From an uncultured Lachnospiraceae bacterium (GTDB lineage: Bacteria; Bacillota_A; Clostridia; Lachnospirales; Lachnospiraceae), in assembly GCA_905200565.1 (NCBI GenBank), contig CAJKKX010000149.1:1-6250 (forward strand): a stretch of DNA of 6,250 bases. The letters run 5' to 3'. The translations under genes and the position numbers were made by a program. A model generated the notes under the pieces. It did no database searches, had not been told where the DNA came from, and worked only from the letters and a program-made list of their open reading frames with translations. Shown piece by piece: positions 5,435 through 6,250 of the stretch (positions within the stretch are counted from its first letter, which is position 1; each line of letters starts with the position of its first letter).

Positions 5435-5695
5435 ATGCCACAGATTATACCAATTAAAGATTTAAAAAATACTTCGGAAATCTCCGATATGTGCCACAAA
5501 TCAGATGAGCCCATTTATATTACGAAAAACGGATATGGTGATATGGTTATTATGAGTATGGAGATTTATGAAAGCGCTATGCGTCGACATACCATATATA
5601 GAGATATTGAACTGTCAGAGCAGCAAATAGAAAATGGACAGATCAAGGATGCCAGAACCGCTTTAACAGAAATGAGGAAGAAGTATGGGCTATAG
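5435..5695 (+). CDS. Type II antitoxin, Phd/YefM family
   Basis: The 86-aa product starts at ATG 5435, 7 nt after a strong AAAGGAGAG. An upstream in-frame ATG at 5402 would add 11 residues that run through this ribosome site, so it is rejected. The N-terminal part has the Phd/YefM pattern: IIPIKDLKNTSEISDMCHKS (dimer and DNA-binding fold), then EPIYITKNGYGDMVIMSMEIYE, a conserved block of the family. The C-terminal half is charged and helical, as expected for the flexible segment that wraps the toxin. It overlaps the toxin gene by 11 nt, ensuring coupled synthesis. Such antitoxins bind and neutralise the partner and repress their own promoter with it. Confidence 0.9.
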   Translation: MPQIIPIKDLKNTSEISDMCHKSDEPIYITKNGYGDMVIMSMEIYESAMRRHTIYRDIELSEQQIENGQIKDARTALTEMRKKYGL

Positions 5696-5996
5696 TTTAA
5701 TTGTTACCGAGCATGCAGATGAACTACTTGATAATATTTTGTATTACCTGATTCATCAGTTAAAAAATGAACAGGCTGCCGGACATTTGCTGGATGAAAT
5801 CAATCACACATATGACCGTTTAGAAGAAAATCCCCTTCAATTCCCCCTTAGCAGGGATATCTGTTTAGCAGATAGAGGATACCGCGAGGCTGTTATTGGA
5901 CAGATGAATTACACTGTAGTATTTAGCGTTACAACAAATGTTGTAACCATAGCTGGAATATTTCATCAGCTAGAAAATTACCAGAAGAAATTATAA
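5685..5996 (+). CDS. Type II toxin, RelE/ParE family
   Basis: The 103-aa product starts at ATG 5685, overlapping the antitoxin stop by 11 nt. Its pattern is that of the ParE/RelE fold: a first strand YSLIVTEHADELLDNILYYL leading into two helices, then HLLDEINHTYDRLEENP, the FPLSRDICLADRGYREAVIG strand block, and NYTVVFSVTTNVVTIAGIFH, the paired strands ending the sheet. ParE members poison DNA gyrase and RelE members cut mRNA on the ribosome; the sequence alone does not separate these. The wording (LADRGYREAVI, YTVVF, IAGIFHQ) is closer to ParE-like plasmid stabilisation proteins. The AT-rich composition differs from the recombinase and nuclease genes, consistent with separate acquisition. 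Confidence 0.88.
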   Translation: MGYSLIVTEHADELLDNILYYLIHQLKNEQAAGHLLDEINHTYDRLEENPLQFPLSRDICLADRGYREAVIGQMNYTVVFSVTTNVVTIAGIFHQLENYQKKL

Positions 5997-6026
5997 TTTT
6001 TTACAGTATTCCTTTCATCAGAGTAA

Positions 6027-6070
6027 GGGTGTTGCAAAATCTAATTTGATTTTGCAACACCCCTTTTATT
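6027..6070 (+). terminator. Rho-independent terminator after the toxin-antitoxin operon
   Basis: A perfect 15-bp stem (GGGTGTTGCAAAATC, 6027-6041, with 6048-6062) and a 6-nt loop TAATTT are followed by CTTTTATT. It lies 30 nt after the toxin stop. The convergent gene at the right edge ends within the T-rich tail (stop at 6066-6068). The minus strand lacks a clear U-tract, so it serves the + transcript best. Confidence 0.82.
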
Positions 6071-6250
6071 CCCCAATCAGCACTTCCTTCCCCCGGAACG
6101 CAAACCCGTACTTCCGTATCCGCTCCTGCGGGATTCCCTTCGCCCGGAGCGCTGCGGCATAGTCTTTCTCCTCGATCTGCTTTAGCGCCGCCTGGACGGT
6201 ATCTTCCAGACCCTGCTCCTTTCCCGGCCGGAACACCTTAAACTCCAGTA
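6066..6250 (-). CDS. C-terminus of a PD-(D/E)XK nuclease-like protein (AAA-ATPase/DUF1703 type), 5' end outside window
   Basis: Sixty residues and a TAA stop are visible. The fragment opens with LEFKVFRPG, whose Glu and Lys fit the ExK half of a PD-(D/E)XK nuclease motif. It continues with [27 protein letters not shown] and ends [16 protein letters not shown]. This ending is typical of the abundant Firmicutes and Bacteroidetes proteins that combine an N-terminal AAA-ATPase-like domain with a C-terminal PDDEXK_9 (DUF1703) domain. Their role is unproven; they are often associated with mobile DNA. The rest lies to the right, so domain order and catalytic Asp cannot be checked. Confidence 0.8.
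   Translation of the reverse strand, partial: LEFKVFRPGKEQGLEDTVQAALKQIEEKDYAAALRAKGIPQERIRKYGFAFRGKEVLIGE

Noticed and set aside
6027..6062. Perfect GGGTGTTGCAAAATC palindrome as a small mobile element or transposon end
   Set aside because: There is only one copy in the window, no duplicated flanks, and a U-tract directly after it; a terminator is enough.
1..6250. CRISPR array, tRNA or rRNA genes
   Set aside because: No regularly spaced repeats and no tRNA- or rRNA-like sequence were seen on either strand.

Overview
The window looks like accessory DNA from a gut Firmicute, most likely a Lachnospiraceae-type Clostridia. The reasons are strong AGGAGG ribosome sites, sigma-A-like promoters, a DUF6273/BspA-like leucine-rich surface protein, an HTH_26-type regulator and a PD-(D/E)XK nuclease tail of the kind common in that group. 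This assignment is inferred from gene content, not from a marker gene.

Positions 1-3770 (minus strand) hold a diversity-generating retroelement (DGR) with two targets. In transcription order (right to left) the parts are: a 5'-truncated, frameshifted target with a variable repeat (VR1, 3415-3528) and a leucine-rich tail; a small Avd-like accessory protein (2384-2776); the adenine-rich template repeat (TR, 2264-2376) with a roughly 230-nt spacer; a DGR-type reverse transcriptase (RT, 808-2031); and a second, intact target (977 to beyond the left edge). That second target has a signal peptide and starts inside the 3' end of the RT gene. Aligning TR with VR1 over 87 ungapped positions gives 19 differences. 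All 19 fall on template adenines and none on the 52 other bases, which is the signature of mutagenic retrohoming. The second target reaches the left edge just as its VR begins; only the shared 16-nt lead-in is visible.

Positions 3770-5224 hold a short HTH regulator gene (+), then a roughly 300-bp segment bounded by perfect 23-bp inverted repeats, then a tyrosine recombinase (minus). Each repeat is itself built like a tyrosine-recombinase core site: inverted arms around a 6-bp spacer. The segment contains a good extended -10 promoter that currently points right, away from the DGR and antisense to the recombinase. Inversion would point it left, toward the DGR. My main hypothesis is a phase-variable promoter that could switch a DGR locus on and off. 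It rests on architecture alone.

Positions 5225-6066 hold the divergent recombinase promoter, a Phd/YefM-ParE-like toxin-antitoxin pair with its own promoter, and a strong terminator. This stretch is visibly more AT-rich than the recombinase and DGR genes. At 6066-6250 the C-terminus of a PD-(D/E)XK-type protein (minus) enters from the right edge.
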